Positions 1 through 9,677 are shown, counted from the stretch's first letter. The stretch: DNA of 64,000 nt from Leptolyngbya sp. Cla-17 (GCF_016807185.1 NZ_JAEVYN010000005.1:80071-144070), one strand, 5' to 3'. A program made the numbers and translations. The notes: generated by a model not told the origin, from the sequence alone.

Positions 1-2880
1 AGGATTGGTAGATGGTGCATTAGCAACCAGTTCCCCACCTCCATCTGTTCCCACAATCAAACCCTGCGCTTCAACAATGGGTAGCTGGATCGATGGGCTT
101 CGACGTGAGACATTTGGCGAACGTTTAGTCAAGGCGCGCTCAGCCGAACGGTGGATGGGTGAGTCACCTCGCACTCCCAAACTCCCCATCTCCGGACTCC
201 TAAACTCCGCACCCTGGACTCCCCTCTGTCCCAACTCCACCAACTCCACTAATGCTTCACTGCCGCCCAGAGCATCTTCCGGTCCCAGAGGCACCCCACC
301 ACTGCCTAACACCACAAACTTGTTATCCCTGGTGCGGCGTGAACATTGCTGCCCAATTTGTTTAGATGAATCGGATAATTTGATGGGCAGGGTTGCTAAT
401 CCTCGGTTTGGATCAATGTTGAGCATGTTGATGGCAACCGTGCCGCTGAGACCAAACTGGGAGCTTGCCGTAATATCGCTGAAGGGCGTGAGCTTGGGTT
501 GAAACTGTAAACCGAAGATCGCATTGGTCGTAATGGTAATATTGCCACCGCGTCCGCTAAAGGCATTGGCAGTAATGTCGCTGTTTTCACCCAACACGCC
601 GATGATGAAGGGTGTCCGAATCGTGATGTTGCCACCATCTCCTCCGGCTTGAGCGGTGCCTGCTGTGGCAGAAATTAAACTGTTGCGCCGCAACAACATT
701 AAATCTTTCACATCTAAGGTAATGTTGCCTCCCTGAGCACTAGCAGTTTCGGCTGTAATTGAGCCGCGATCGCGCAACTCCAATCCATCTGCTTGAATCG
801 TAATGTTGCCGCCTGTGCCCTTGCCCTGGCTACCGACTGCGATCGCCGCACCATCTTGAATTAGTACTGTTCTCGGATCAATGGTAATACTACCGCCATT
901 ACCAGTTGACCTCGCAGTGGTACTGGCGAATAAGCCACTGTTCGCTCCGGTTAACGTGACGCGCTCTTGCACCTTGAGAACAATATTTCCGGCTGATGCA
1001 CTACCTGTCGTGATTGTGAGGAATTGGCTTCCACCGATAACCTCTAAATTAGTCGCTTGGACTTGGATGTTGCCTGCTTTGCCTTGCCCAGCAATCTTAC
1101 TGTTCAAGTAAGCACCATTAGTCAGGATTAGCGAACCAGTGAAAAGACGAATTTCACCACCCTGACCATTCCCCGTAGGTGTAACGCTGCTATCGATAAG
1201 GGCATTGTCGAGAGAAATCTGCTCACGAGCATTGACTAAGATATTTCCTGCATTGCCCTGTCCAGCTGTATTAGAAATCAATCCAGCCTCATTGGATAGG
1301 AAAAGAGAACTCGCTGAGATATTAATGTCGCTTCCATTTCCGATGCCCGTGGGTGCGACGCTACTAGTGATTGCGCTGATTGTCCCGTTGGGAGACGCTC
1401 CATCCAGAGATACAAGATCGCGGGCGACAATGCGGATATTCCCTGCATTGCCTGTTCCGCCTACAACCGAAAAGAGGAGAGCACCATTAGTCAAAGATAG
1501 GGAGTTAGTAACAATATCAATAGCTCCCCCCTTACCAACACCTGAAGGAGCTACTCCATTAAAGACTCCACTGGAGAATTCTTCATTCGGGCTAAAGCCA
1601 TTCAAAATGACTTGATCTCGTGCATTGATAAGAATATTTCCAGCATCACCCTTTCCATTTGTTTCAGCAACGAGTTGACCGCCGTTGGTTAAGGAAAGAG
1701 TTCCAGCAGAAACACTCACATTGCCACCATTGCCAACTCCCGTTCGATTCACAACTCCTGAAAGATAGGAATCATCAAAGGATGCAAGATCGCGAACTTC
1801 CACTGAAATATTACCTGCATTGCCAATACCGCTGGTGCTTGCAGATAGTCGAGCCGTGTTGGTAAAGCTCAAAGAACCTGCGGTAACTCGAATGTTACCG
1901 CCATTGCCAGTTGCACCCGACCGAACAGAACTCGTTGCTACAGATCGATCAAAGAGCAAGCGATCACGAACATCAATCAAAATATTTCCTGCGTTACCTC
2001 GCCCCAGCGTCAGCGATTGTAGTTCACTCCGCTCTGTGACAGTCAAATTCTCCGCTGAAATAATCAGATTTCCCGCATTTGCGCTCAGGACTGTGCGATT
2101 TGTTAAAGTAACATCACGTCGGGAGGTCTCTGGAGCTAGCTCAGTTCTCAGACGATCACCATTCAGCCCTAGCCCTATTGAACCATTTTCGCCCACTGCG
2201 CTAAGAGTAATTTGCCGTCCTGGTGTTTGGATCACTGAGTTATCTAGCGTCATATTGCCCCCTACAAGAGCAAAGTCGCTGAATCTATCAGTTTGTCCTG
2301 CTGAAAAGACCGATCGCTGCATCCGAATTTCTCCGGGTGTTTGCCCCATCTGCAAGCCGATCGGGACGCTGACAGTCAGTAGTGGAGCCGGGTCATTGGT
2401 GCGAAACTCGGTGCCATCCATAAACTGCATTCGATTGGCAGTGGTTGCCAGGAAGGAGCCGCCGATGTTCAACGTCGCACCCGGACCAAAGACAATACCG
2501 TTGGGGTTGAGCAAGAAGAAGTTGGCAGAGTTGCTGGTGGCGATCGTGCCATTGATGTTGGAGATAAAGGGTTGCCCCACTCCCGTCACGCGCACAATTA
2601 CATTCTGAATCGCCGGGGTGGTGATAAACCCGGCAAAATCCCCGTTCGGTAGAGAAAACTGGCGAAAGCTGTGAAACAAATTGCTGCCTCTGGTCGCCCC
2701 ATTGGTGATAATGCAGGTTCCCGTACAGGGCGCGATCGCGGAACCATTAACCCGCGTTCCTAACGTGCCATCACCCGTAACTTGAGCCAGCGAAACAGCA
2801 GGATAGAGAGTCAACATGACTCCGCCAACTACCCCCACCCACCCAACTTGCTTAGGTTGAAAGCTCGATTTTTGAATCAT
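1..2880 (-). CDS. Two-partner-secretion filamentous haemagglutinin-like protein (3' end outside window)
   Basis: Seen: the minus strand is open from an ATG at 2880-2878 to the window edge, 960 codons with no stop. AGGAG lies 6 nt upstream of the start. Residues 1-32 form a signal peptide ending in SLA. A TPS (haemagglutination-activity) domain follows over roughly residues 33-300 and includes the characteristic NPNGIVFG motif. After that come about ten repeats built on GNGGNI/GNAGNI and LSLTN, which fits a right-handed beta-helix. Family knowledge: such TpsA proteins are exported to the periplasm by Sec and across the outer membrane by a TpsB/Omp85 transporter. No tpsB is visible here, so it may lie beyond the left edge or elsewhere. 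Adhesin or surface role is inferred. Long antisense ORFs over this gene are a by-product of the repeats. Confidence 0.9.
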   Translation of the reverse strand, partial: MIQKSSFQPKQVGWVGVVGGVMLTLYPAVSLAQVTGDGTLGTRVNGSAIAPCTGTCIITNGATRGSNLFHSFRQFSLPNGDFAGFITTPAIQNVIVRVTGVGQPFISNINGTIATSNSANFFLLNPNGIVFGPGATLNIGGSFLATTANRMQFMDGTEFRTNDPAPLLTVSVPIGLQMGQTPGEIRMQRSVFSAGQTDRFSDFALVGGNMTLDNSVIQTPGRQITLSAVGENGSIGLGLNGDRLRTELAPETSRRDVTLTNRTVLSANAGNLIISAENLTVTERSELQSLTLGRGNAGNILIDVRDRLLFDRSVATSSVRSGATGNGGNIRVTAGSLSFTNTARLSASTSGIGNAGNISVEVRDLASFDDSYLSGVVNRTGVGNGGNVSVSAGTLSLTNGGQLVAETNGKGDAGNILINARDQVILNGFSPNEEFSSGVFNGVAPSGVGKGGAIDIVTNSLSLTNGALLFSVVGGTGNAGNIRIVARDLVSLDGASPNGTISAITSSVAPTGIGNGSDINISASSLFLSNEAGLISNTAGQGNAGNILVNAREQISLDNALIDSSVTPTGNGQGGEIRLFTGSLILTNGAYLNSKIAGQGKAGNIQVQATNLEVIGGSQFLTITTGSASAGNIVLKVQERVTLTGANSGLFASTTARSTGNGGSITIDPRTVLIQDGAAIAVGSQGKGTGGNITIQADGLELRDRGSITAETASAQGGNITLDVKDLMLLRRNSLISATAGTAQAGGDGGNITIRTPFIIGVLGENSDITANAFSGRGGNITITTNAIFGLQFQPKLTPFSDITASSQFGLSGTVAINMLNIDPNRGLATLPIKLSDSSKQIGQQCSRRTRDNKFVVLGSGGVPLGPEDALGGSEALVELVELGQRGVQGAEFRSPEMGSLGVRGDSPIHRSAERALTKRSPNVSRRSPSIQLPIVEAQGLIVGTDGGGELVANAPSTNP

Positions 2881-3423
2881 GTTGTTCTCCTAAACATCAA
2901 TCAGGAAGTCAGCTAAAAGTTGGAGATTGGAGACAGTCTCACCACGATAATATGTGGCAGAGGGATTTTTGATGACTAAAGATAGTTGTGCAATTTAGAT
3001 GCATTTTTTACTGTCAATTTGCTTCCGTGGAGTTTATTCAATTCAATCCACGTAAATTTATTCTTGCTGGCGCAATGCCCAAAGTAGTTTTTGAGCTTTC
3101 TAGGCACGATCTACCAGTTGTAGGGCAAGTTCAATAGGGTAGTTTCTGAAGCTGTTGATTTGATGGGCATTTTGAATCAACTCCTGTAAACACACCTCTC
3201 TACTAATAGCTGGAGTTGGATTGGAATCTGGAGGGCATGTCTCAACGGTGGAAGAACAAACTGGATTGGGGAATTTGGTGGTTAGAAACATCATGAGTTA
3301 GCTCGATATTGAAGTTTGGGGGCAAACCTGATCTGAGAATTATTCATTCCTCTAGCTATACTATTGGTTTATTTTTTCTGAATTTATTCACTCGATGAGT
3401 GCAGTGGATTTTCAAAATCCCGT
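2881..3423. other. Intergenic region upstream of the haemagglutinin gene
   Basis: About 540 bases without a convincing gene. It should carry the promoter of the minus-strand haemagglutinin gene. The only ORF (minus, 3100-3294, 64 codons) has no good ribosome binding site and no recognisable domain. I see no repeat or clear hairpin. Confidence 0.5.
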
Positions 3424-4488
3424 TTAATCTTCTGACTTGGAGTCTTTTTCTTCAACTTGTGCTGCGGCTATTTGCAGTTCCATCTCAAGTTGCTCAATGG
3501 AAGGAAGGCTATCTTTGAGTGGTTCCGGCAGGTCTTCTTTCAATTGATAGGTTGCAACTCCTATTGGCTTATGAATGTCTTGTAAGGCATATTCCACAGT
3601 GATGTCACTTTTAGATCGGCAGAGAATGAGACCAATCGTGCGTCGATCCTCTGGAGAGCGTAAGAGGTTGTCAACGGCTGACACGTAGAAATTGAGTTGT
3701 CCACTGTAGAAGGGGAGAAACTCTCCAACCTTCAACTCAATTACAACATAGCAGTGCAATTTTGCATGGTAGAAGAGCATGTCAATGAAATACTCCTTGT
3801 TGTCTACCACCAGCGAATATTGGCTACCGAGAAAGGCAAATCCAACACCTAATTCCATCAGAAAGTCTCGAATATGGGCAATGAGTGCTTTTTCTAACTC
3901 TCGCTCTTGGCTTCCTTGAGTAAGTGATAGAAAATCAAAGTTATAGGGGTCTTTGAGAAGCTGAATAGCTAGGTCAGAATCAGTTTTGGGGAGGGTGCGC
4001 TCAAAATTAGTAATGGCACTTCCCTGCCGCTCAAGCAGCCGAGTTTCAATCTGCATCACGAGAATGTCTCGGCTCCATCCATTCTCCAAAGTCTTTTGTG
4101 CATACCAAAGCCTCTCCTCCTCTGACTTAAGCTTCTCAAGTAGGGCAATGTTATGTCGCCACGGCAGTTGTGCAACGCTGCATTGCACAACTGTCTTGTC
4201 TGGATAAGCTTCAGCAAAAGCCCTCATGTATTTGAGGTTTCGGGCTGAGAAACCAGTCAGTCCAGGAAACTCTTTTTTAAGGTCTTTGGCAAGCTGATCA
4301 ACAACTTTTGTGCCGTATCCTTGCCGCTCTTGTCGGCTGAGAATTTCTCGACCAATTTCCCAATACAGTGTGAGCATCTCTTCATTAATGGCGACGGCGG
4401 CCTTGACCTGAGCCTTCCGAATTCGGCTCTTTAAGCTGCTTAAGAAGCTGTTGTAGTCGTCTGGGAAAAGGGAAGATTGTTTGGGCAC
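3424..4488 (-). CDS. YhcG/DUF1016 family PDDEXK nuclease
   Basis: A 354-residue protein. Residues about 10-160 match the DUF1016 N-terminal domain (a helical, DNA-binding-type region with the 'YWEIGREIL' and 'FSARNLKYMRAFAEAYP' patterns). Residues about 180-335 form a PDDEXK nuclease core: D236 in FIDMLFYH and E251-x-K253 in ELKVG are the expected catalytic residues, followed by the usual Q/Y-rich FYSGQLNFYVSAVD helix. Length and domain order are normal for the family. Members are widespread on mobile elements; roles in DNA processing, restriction-like activity or Holliday-junction cleavage have been proposed, so the cellular role is inferred. It is divergent from parA with 238 bp between them. 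The gene appears intact. Confidence 0.9.
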   Translation of the reverse strand: MPKQSSLFPDDYNSFLSSLKSRIRKAQVKAAVAINEEMLTLYWEIGREILSRQERQGYGTKVVDQLAKDLKKEFPGLTGFSARNLKYMRAFAEAYPDKTVVQCSVAQLPWRHNIALLEKLKSEEERLWYAQKTLENGWSRDILVMQIETRLLERQGSAITNFERTLPKTDSDLAIQLLKDPYNFDFLSLTQGSQERELEKALIAHIRDFLMELGVGFAFLGSQYSLVVDNKEYFIDMLFYHAKLHCYVVIELKVGEFLPFYSGQLNFYVSAVDNLLRSPEDRRTIGLILCRSKSDITVEYALQDIHKPIGVATYQLKEDLPEPLKDSLPSIEQLEMELQIAAAQVEEKDSKSED

Positions 4489-4726
4489 GAAGGAGACTCC
4501 ACAGTCCGGAGTGAATATCCATTGTCAAGCTCATTTCTGCTGACAAACGGCTGGTTGTGGATCAACTATAGATTTTCCCCAGCCCTAAAAAGCACAAAGC
4601 ATGAAAATTTGTATGTAAAGAACGCGATCGCCCAGATTTCAGTCCATTGGTGCAAAGTGTTTTTCTCATCATCGGATTGCTTACAACAAGTCCATATAAA
4701 CTAATAGAGTCGCTTCTACGGACACC

Positions 4727-5335
4727 ATGATTATTACGACTGCCTCATTTAAAGGTGGCGTTGCGAAAACCACTACAGCCATTCATTTGGCGGCCTATTT
4801 GCAAACCAAAGGTCAAACTCTCCTGATTGATGGTGACAATAACCGTTCGGCAACTCGCTGGGCAGAACGGAGTCTAGAGCGGGGAGGATTGCCTTTCAAA
4901 GTTGTTGGAGTTAATCAATCTGCTAAGTACAGCAAAGGGTGTGAGCATTTTGTCATCGATACGGAAGCCAGCGCTGAAGAAGAAGAATTGAGAGAAATTA
5001 TAGATGGTTGTGATTTGTTGATTCTGCCTACAACTCCTGACACGATGTCTCTCGATGCTCTTATTCAAACAGTTGAATTGCTTAGAGCTTTGGGTATTGA
5101 TAAATATAGAGTCCTGCTCACCAGAGTGCCCCCGCCCCCTCGACGAGAAGGAGAGGAAGCCAGAGAATTTCTAACCGAAGCTGGCTTTCCTTTGTTCAAA
5201 GGCAAAATTAGAGAAGCCGTGGCGTTTCAGAAGGCGGCGAATGAGGGTGTATTAGTTCACCAGGTGAGCGATCGCCGTGCTCGAAATGCCTGGAACGAAT
5301 ACAGCGCGATTGGTAAGGAGGTATTTGGTGAGTAA
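4727..5335 (+). CDS. parA: ParA-type partition ATPase
   Basis: A 202-residue P-loop ATPase of the MinD/ParA superfamily. The deviant Walker A box KGGVAKTT is at residues 9-16, with its signature lysine; the A' segment LLIDGDNN places D35/D37; and the LLILPTTPD segment precedes the second half. It is a short, single-domain ParA without an N-terminal helix-turn-helix, like the ParA proteins of many plasmids. It overlaps the ParB-like gene by 8 nt, so the two are translationally coupled. Role: ATP-dependent positioning or segregation of the replicon, or of cargo, with its ParB partner. A small stand-alone ParA beside an eCIS could also position other cargo, but plasmid partition is the simplest reading. 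Confidence 0.88.
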   Translation: MIITTASFKGGVAKTTTAIHLAAYLQTKGQTLLIDGDNNRSATRWAERSLERGGLPFKVVGVNQSAKYSKGCEHFVIDTEASAEEEELREIIDGCDLLILPTTPDTMSLDALIQTVELLRALGIDKYRVLLTRVPPPPRREGEEAREFLTEAGFPLFKGKIREAVAFQKAANEGVLVHQVSDRRARNAWNEYSAIGKEVFGE

Positions 5336-6335
5336 TCCAAAACAAAATCGCTTCAAAGGGTTAATGCAGGTCATTCGCCAGGAAAGCGCTGCACCAGATG
5401 CCCAGGAAGATGAAACAGATAGTCCGGAAGGTAAGAAAGAGCAATCCAACGCTGAGAGTTTCCCGGAGCAACCCACTGTAATTTGGGTGCCTCACAAAAA
5501 AATTCATCGTGATTTAGGGCAGTCGCGTCGCTATTTTGATCCTGATGAATTGAACAATATGGCAGCTTCTATGAAAGCTGTTGGAGTGATCGATCCGCTT
5601 TCGGTGCGCCTTCGTCCTGGCACATCAGATGAGTACGATTTGCTGGCAGGGGAGAAGCGTCACCGATCTGCGGAGATCGCGGGTTTAGAAAAAGTCCCAG
5701 TTAGATTTTTTGAGGTGGACGACCAGATTGCTGAAGACATTAAAGCAATCAGTAACCTTCAGCGAAGCGACCTGAATAAATGGGAAGAGACAAATGCCAT
5801 TATGGGGATGCTGTGCCGTAATTTGGGAAAGACACAAGCAGAGGTCATTAGCCTACTTAATCAGGCAGCAAACCAGAAACGTGGGCTTACGGACAACGTT
5901 GTCCGTAGTGAAGATTGGATAGCTGTTGAAGAAATTTTTACGGTTGTAGGTCGCTTGACACCAGAGAGTTTTCGCAAGCATCGGGTTCCATTAATTAAGC
6001 TTCCTGAGCACATTCAAGCTGTTTTACAACAAGGTAAACTGCACTACACCAAAGTCAACGAAGTCCTAAAAGTCAAAGATACAAACCAACAGCGTCAGCT
6101 GTTAGAACTGGCGATATCCCAAGAGCTTTCGGTTAGTGAAATTCAGGCGGAGGTTAAAACCCTGCGTCAGGCTAAAGTACCATTGGATGTTGCTGAACCC
6201 GATGAAATTCCTTTACCTCAACGCCTGACGATTGTGACGCAGCAACTTAAAAAGGCAAAAGTCTGGAATGATCCTAAAAAGAAAAGAAGGCTGGAAAAGT
6301 TATTAGCTGAACTCGGTTCCTTAATCACTGAATAA
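5328..6335 (+). CDS. parB: ParB/RepB/Spo0J-like partition protein
   Basis: 335 residues from the GTG at 5328. I chose this start because AAGGAGG sits at 5315-5321, 6 nt upstream, and because it gives the usual short overlap with parA; a longer frame from 5277 has no such signal. The ParB N-terminal domain is clear: the AGEKRHRSAEIAGL box (the CTP/nucleotide-binding ParB motif region) is followed by VPVRFFEVDDQIAEDIKAISNLQRSDLN..., then a helix-turn-helix-like region (LGKTQAEVISLLNQ...). The C-terminal 70 residues are charged and helical. Family knowledge: binds parS sites and loads onto DNA as a CTP-dependent clamp. No parS was identified by eye. Forms an operon with the ParA gene. Confidence 0.88.
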   Translation: MSNPKQNRFKGLMQVIRQESAAPDAQEDETDSPEGKKEQSNAESFPEQPTVIWVPHKKIHRDLGQSRRYFDPDELNNMAASMKAVGVIDPLSVRLRPGTSDEYDLLAGEKRHRSAEIAGLEKVPVRFFEVDDQIAEDIKAISNLQRSDLNKWEETNAIMGMLCRNLGKTQAEVISLLNQAANQKRGLTDNVVRSEDWIAVEEIFTVVGRLTPESFRKHRVPLIKLPEHIQAVLQQGKLHYTKVNEVLKVKDTNQQRQLLELAISQELSVSEIQAEVKTLRQAKVPLDVAEPDEIPLPQRLTIVTQQLKKAKVWNDPKKKRRLEKLLAELGSLITE

Positions 6336-6678
6336 AACCGAAATCAGCCCGTGAAGAAAGGGTCGTTTTTTGATACCCCTTCCAGGCGAGCAATAACTGT
6401 CGATTTAAGCCAGTTTCAGACGGCTTCAATTTATACCCCTTTTTTGACACCCTGTGATCGATCTCCACTGCACCGCCGTTACCAATCTGGATGATATGGT
6501 GATCGCTACACTCAGCTTTTGAGCGTAGCCGGAGCTTGGCTTTGATTTTCAGGTGTTACAGAACTCATGTGCAACCGCAAGTTTTGAGGCATTGATTTTG
6601 AGACGGGTTTTGAAGCCGCCCAAGTCTGATTCTGTCGTTCGTGGGAGATCGCCTATCTGACTGTCTCTTTTGGGGTCG

Positions 6679-7070
6679 GATACTGTTGGCGAAGTCCGAT
6701 TGGGATCACACTCCTCTGCTTTAACTGTCAATCCGAGAACGCACTGCATCAGCGGATTGTCGGTCAGACAGATTCTCGCGGAATTGCATGAGGGTGATCA
6801 GGGCCAATCGCCAAGGTGGAACTGCGGGTTGCCCTGTTGTGGAAAACAGATTGGCAAAATCTGCATCTGCAAAAATCGGTCCTAGTTCATCTCTCAGCGT
6901 TAAGTAAGGATTGCCTTTGGGAAAGTGGCTTTCGCGACCCGCACTGTTTCTCGAGGAACTAAAGGAATTGGTTCAAACGCCAGGGACATGGCAACTCACC
7001 TCGCAAAACTAAGGGAATTGCTCTCTAGAATAGCCGATGTGATCCTAGTCGGGGTTCGCCAACAGTATCG
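6679..7070. repeat. Imperfect 31-bp inverted repeat pair, about 330 bp apart
   Basis: Positions 6679-6709 and the reverse complement of 7040-7070 agree at 27 of 31 bases, sharing the uninterrupted core GATACTGTTGGCGAA. This is more than chance would give for a local pair. The enclosed DNA carries no transposase. It could be the ends of a small non-autonomous element, a partition or replication site, or a remnant; the sequence does not decide. Confidence 0.55.
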
Positions 7071-7119
7071 GGTCGTTTGATTGACAATCACCCAATTTCA
7101 CCAGTTTCTCTATAAACAA

Positions 7120-7149
7120 TTGTAAAGTTGAGGAGGGGGTGACTATATT
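7120..7149 (+). promoter_or_regulatory. Candidate sigma-70 type promoter of the eCIS operon
   Basis: A TTGTAA -35-like box (7120-7125), an 18-bp spacer and a TATATT -10-like box (7144-7149) lie about 150 bp upstream of the first gene of the operon. This rests on pattern only. Confidence 0.3.
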
Positions 7150-7188
7150 GTTAATTTTGTGCAGTATTCCTTGAGGCATGTAGCTATT

Positions 7189-7209
7189 CAAAACTAAAAT
7201 TTAGTTTTG
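7189..7209. promoter_or_regulatory. Perfect 21-bp palindrome, candidate operator
   Basis: Arms CAAAACTAAA and TTTAGTTTTG surround a single central A. The site lies between the candidate promoter and the first eCIS gene, so it is well placed for a dimeric regulator. It is too AT-rich for a Rho-independent terminator and has no poly-T tail. Regulatory function is inferred. Confidence 0.4.
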
Positions 7210-7302
7210 CTAATGGTTATTTAAAAGCTTCAACATTGTTGTCAAGCAATGGGCTTAGCGAATAGATGGCTTTATTCTTAATCCTCCAGGAGGTATGTGT
7301 CA

Positions 7303-7554
7303 ATGAATATAGTTGACGAGGTTAAGATTGAGAACCTGGGCAATTGGTTGAAGTCTCTAAAGCTTAACAGTGGTACAGTTCTGCATATTCCGCCTCACGC
7401 GACCTCGGAGGCGATCGTAGGTGTAGAAGTTCAAGACAATACTGAAGTCGCTAAGCTCCTACGGCAATGTTCGATCGCAGTGCATGAGATAACTGCCTCT
7501 ACTCCTGACGTAAAGTCGAATACTGATACAGGAGGCTCAACCCCCTCTGCATGA
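7303..7554 (+). CDS. Small protein of unknown function at the head of the eCIS operon
   Basis: 83 residues. The start is the ATG at 7303, because AGGAGG at 7289-7294 lies 8 nt upstream; an in-frame GTG at 7297 would be only 2 nt from it. No known domain. The first 65 residues look like a compact alpha/beta fold (an EVKIENLGNWLKSLKL helix, then LHIPPHA and AIVGVEVQ strands). The tail is Ser/Thr/Gly-rich and probably disordered. It reads in the same direction as the sheath gene 94 bp downstream, so co-transcription is likely. A regulator, assembly factor or minor particle component are all possible; I cannot choose. Confidence 0.7.
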   Translation: MNIVDEVKIENLGNWLKSLKLNSGTVLHIPPHATSEAIVGVEVQDNTEVAKLLRQCSIAVHEITASTPDVKSNTDTGGSTPSA

Positions 7555-7648
7555 AAATAATTCCGCCGTCGCTCATGGGATGGTTTCCATCTAATCGACA
7601 CAAGTTTTGTGCTTAGAAATGGTTCCTTTATGCTGAAGGAGAACAGGT

Positions 7649-9631
7649 ATGGCTAATCTGACCTATCCAGGTGTTTATGTTGAAGAGGTATCTAGTGGCA
7701 TTCGTCCCATTCAATCTGCGGGAACCTCAACAGCGGCTTTCATAGGGATCGCAGAGAAGGGTCCTCTTAATGAGGCGGTGAAGATCTTCAACTTTACAGA
7801 GTATCAGAATCTATATGGCAGCTTCTTAAACAATTCCTTTCTGAGCCATAGCGTTTACCAGTTTTTCAATAATGGTGGTTCGCAATGTTACATCATTAGG
7901 ATAGGAACCAATCTAAAAACGGCAAATATAGTTCTTAAGGACCGTGGATCTACGGCTCAACCCAGCCTAACAATCTCAGCAAAATCCCCAGGTGTTTGGG
8001 GGAATCAACTAGCTGTGCAAGTTACAGATGGCAGCAACGACCCTGCCAATGAATTTAATTTGCTTGTCTATCGCCAAGATGCAGTAATCCCTTCTGATCT
8101 GACTAAGGCAACTTTACTGGAACGCATTGAAAACTTAAGCATGGTTCCTGGCAGTGCCAATTTTTTTGCAACACGCACCTCTGCATCAAAACAGATTCAA
8201 GCTACAGTCACACAGATTCAAACTACAGTCACGGGTAATCCAAACGTCCAAGCTGGAAGCAGTCTTGGGGCTGGTACACCTCTACCATTGACGATCGCTG
8301 AGCGGAAGAAATTCCGCATCAACATTGATGGGGATGGCTATCAAGAAGTAGACTTGCAAACTGCGGTAGGGTTGGGTGCCGGACAGGTTACTGACCTCAA
8401 CAGCACAGCAACTATCGCATCTGCGATTGCCTTTGCGGTCAGACGATTGACAAAGCTACGAGCTTCGACCAACCAGGCGGCATTCGACAACTTTACCTGT
8501 GCGCCAAACAGTGAGGGGGTTCTTCTACTCACATCAGGTGCTTCTAGTTTGGCATCCTCAGTCACCGTTGCCCCGGCCATCAATAGTAGTGAAGATGCCA
8601 GTGGGCTGCTCAAACTTGGTAAATTGAACAGCGGTAAAGAAACGATAGGTGGGGCTGTGACACGCCCCCTAGTCAATCCCATTGGTATCCCATATTATTT
8701 TCTTGGCGATAATACTGAGAACACAGCCCAAGTGGTATCGATCCAGGTTGGTTCTGATGGCGATCTGGTTAATTCCGACCAACCTTTCATTGCGGCCTTA
8801 CCGCTCCTCGACACCATTGATGACGTGAGTCTGATTGCCATTCCTGGCATTGGTTCAGAAGCGATCGTCGGAGCCGGGATGAAATACTGTGCCAATCGTT
8901 CTCTGAGCGATTGTTTCTTTATTGGTGATATGCGTCAGGATAACGATACGGTTGCGGAAGCGGAGATATTTGCGGCGGCGGTCAGTCCCAAGAATTCCTA
9001 TGGAGCAGTCTATATACCCTGGGTCAAAATGCTTGATCCGACTGGTGTTTTGCCGGAGCCAATTCTGGTTCCCCCTTCTGGTTTTGTGGCTGGACTTTAT
9101 GCAAAAACTGATGCCCAGCGGGGTGTTTGGAAAGCACCCGCTGGTGTGAATGTGGGGTTGGGTGGCGCAGTGGGGTTGGCGGTCAACTTTACTGATGTGC
9201 AACAAGGGAACTTGAACGACAAAAACATCAATGGCATCAGACAATTTGCCTCTTCAGGGATCGTCCTTTGGGGGGCACGAACAATGAGTGCTGATCCGGA
9301 GTGGAAATATATTCCTGTTCGCCGGATGGCGATCTTTCTGCGAGTCAGTATCTACCGTGGCATTCAGTTTGCGGTTTTTGAGCCCAATGACGAGCCACTC
9401 TGGTCGCAGTTGCGTCTGAACATTGGATCGTTTATGACTGGGCTGTTTCGACGTGGGGCATTTCAAGGGGCAACACCTTCTCAGGCTTTCTTTGTCAAGT
9501 GTGATGGAGAAACAACGACCCAGGACGACATCAATGTAGGAAGAGTGAATGTACTGGTAGGCTTTGCCCCACTCAAACCAGCTGAATTTGTAGTAGTGAA
9601 AATCAGTCAGAAAGCGGGACAGTCTTCTTAG
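7649..9631 (+). CDS. Contractile sheath protein (phage tail sheath family)
   Basis: 660 residues, ribosome binding site GAAGGAGAACAGGT just before the ATG. The N-terminus (YPGVYVEEVSSGIRPI...GTSTAAFIGIAEKGPLNE) is the hallmark of contractile-tail sheath proteins of phages, pyocins and eCIS. The C-terminal region ('AVYIPWVKMLDPTG', then 'VWKAPAGVN', 'RRMAIFLRVSIYRG', 'FVVVKISQKAGQ') contains the conserved core domains that interlock sheath subunits. The middle (about residues 120-350) is a variable, surface-exposed insertion. Role: hexameric rings stacked around the inner tube, whose contraction drives the spike. Only one sheath gene is present, whereas Afp/PVC clusters carry three. Confidence 0.96.
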   Translation: MANLTYPGVYVEEVSSGIRPIQSAGTSTAAFIGIAEKGPLNEAVKIFNFTEYQNLYGSFLNNSFLSHSVYQFFNNGGSQCYIIRIGTNLKTANIVLKDRGSTAQPSLTISAKSPGVWGNQLAVQVTDGSNDPANEFNLLVYRQDAVIPSDLTKATLLERIENLSMVPGSANFFATRTSASKQIQATVTQIQTTVTGNPNVQAGSSLGAGTPLPLTIAERKKFRINIDGDGYQEVDLQTAVGLGAGQVTDLNSTATIASAIAFAVRRLTKLRASTNQAAFDNFTCAPNSEGVLLLTSGASSLASSVTVAPAINSSEDASGLLKLGKLNSGKETIGGAVTRPLVNPIGIPYYFLGDNTENTAQVVSIQVGSDGDLVNSDQPFIAALPLLDTIDDVSLIAIPGIGSEAIVGAGMKYCANRSLSDCFFIGDMRQDNDTVAEAEIFAAAVSPKNSYGAVYIPWVKMLDPTGVLPEPILVPPSGFVAGLYAKTDAQRGVWKAPAGVNVGLGGAVGLAVNFTDVQQGNLNDKNINGIRQFASSGIVLWGARTMSADPEWKYIPVRRMAIFLRVSIYRGIQFAVFEPNDEPLWSQLRLNIGSFMTGLFRRGAFQGATPSQAFFVKCDGETTTQDDINVGRVNVLVGFAPLKPAEFVVVKISQKAGQSS

Positions 9632-9677
9632 TCATTGCTGCTGTAGATCATAAAGACATACAAGAAAGGAGTTAGGC

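Larger units (their letters stand above)
6336..7302. other. Long intergenic region between parAB and the eCIS operon
   Basis: About 970 bases with no convincing gene. The ORFs at 6549-6749 (minus) and 6670-6885 (plus) overlap antisense, lack good ribosome binding sites and match nothing I know. The region does hold a long imperfect inverted repeat (6679-6709 with 7040-7070), a plausible promoter (7120-7149) and a perfect 21-bp palindrome (7189-7209), all listed separately. A centromere-like site for ParB could also lie here; that is only a suggestion from position. Confidence 0.5.

Noticed and set aside
5..2608. Several long plus-strand ORFs over the first 2.6 kb
   Set aside because: They are antisense to the haemagglutinin-like gene, whose repeats keep the opposite strand open; no domain or ribosome binding site supports them.
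3100..3294. 64-codon minus ORF
   Set aside because: No ribosome binding site, no domain, and composition not protein-like.
6549..6885. Two short overlapping ORFs on opposite strands between parB and the eCIS operon
   Set aside because: Mutually antisense, no ribosome binding sites, no recognisable family; they overlap one arm of an inverted repeat.
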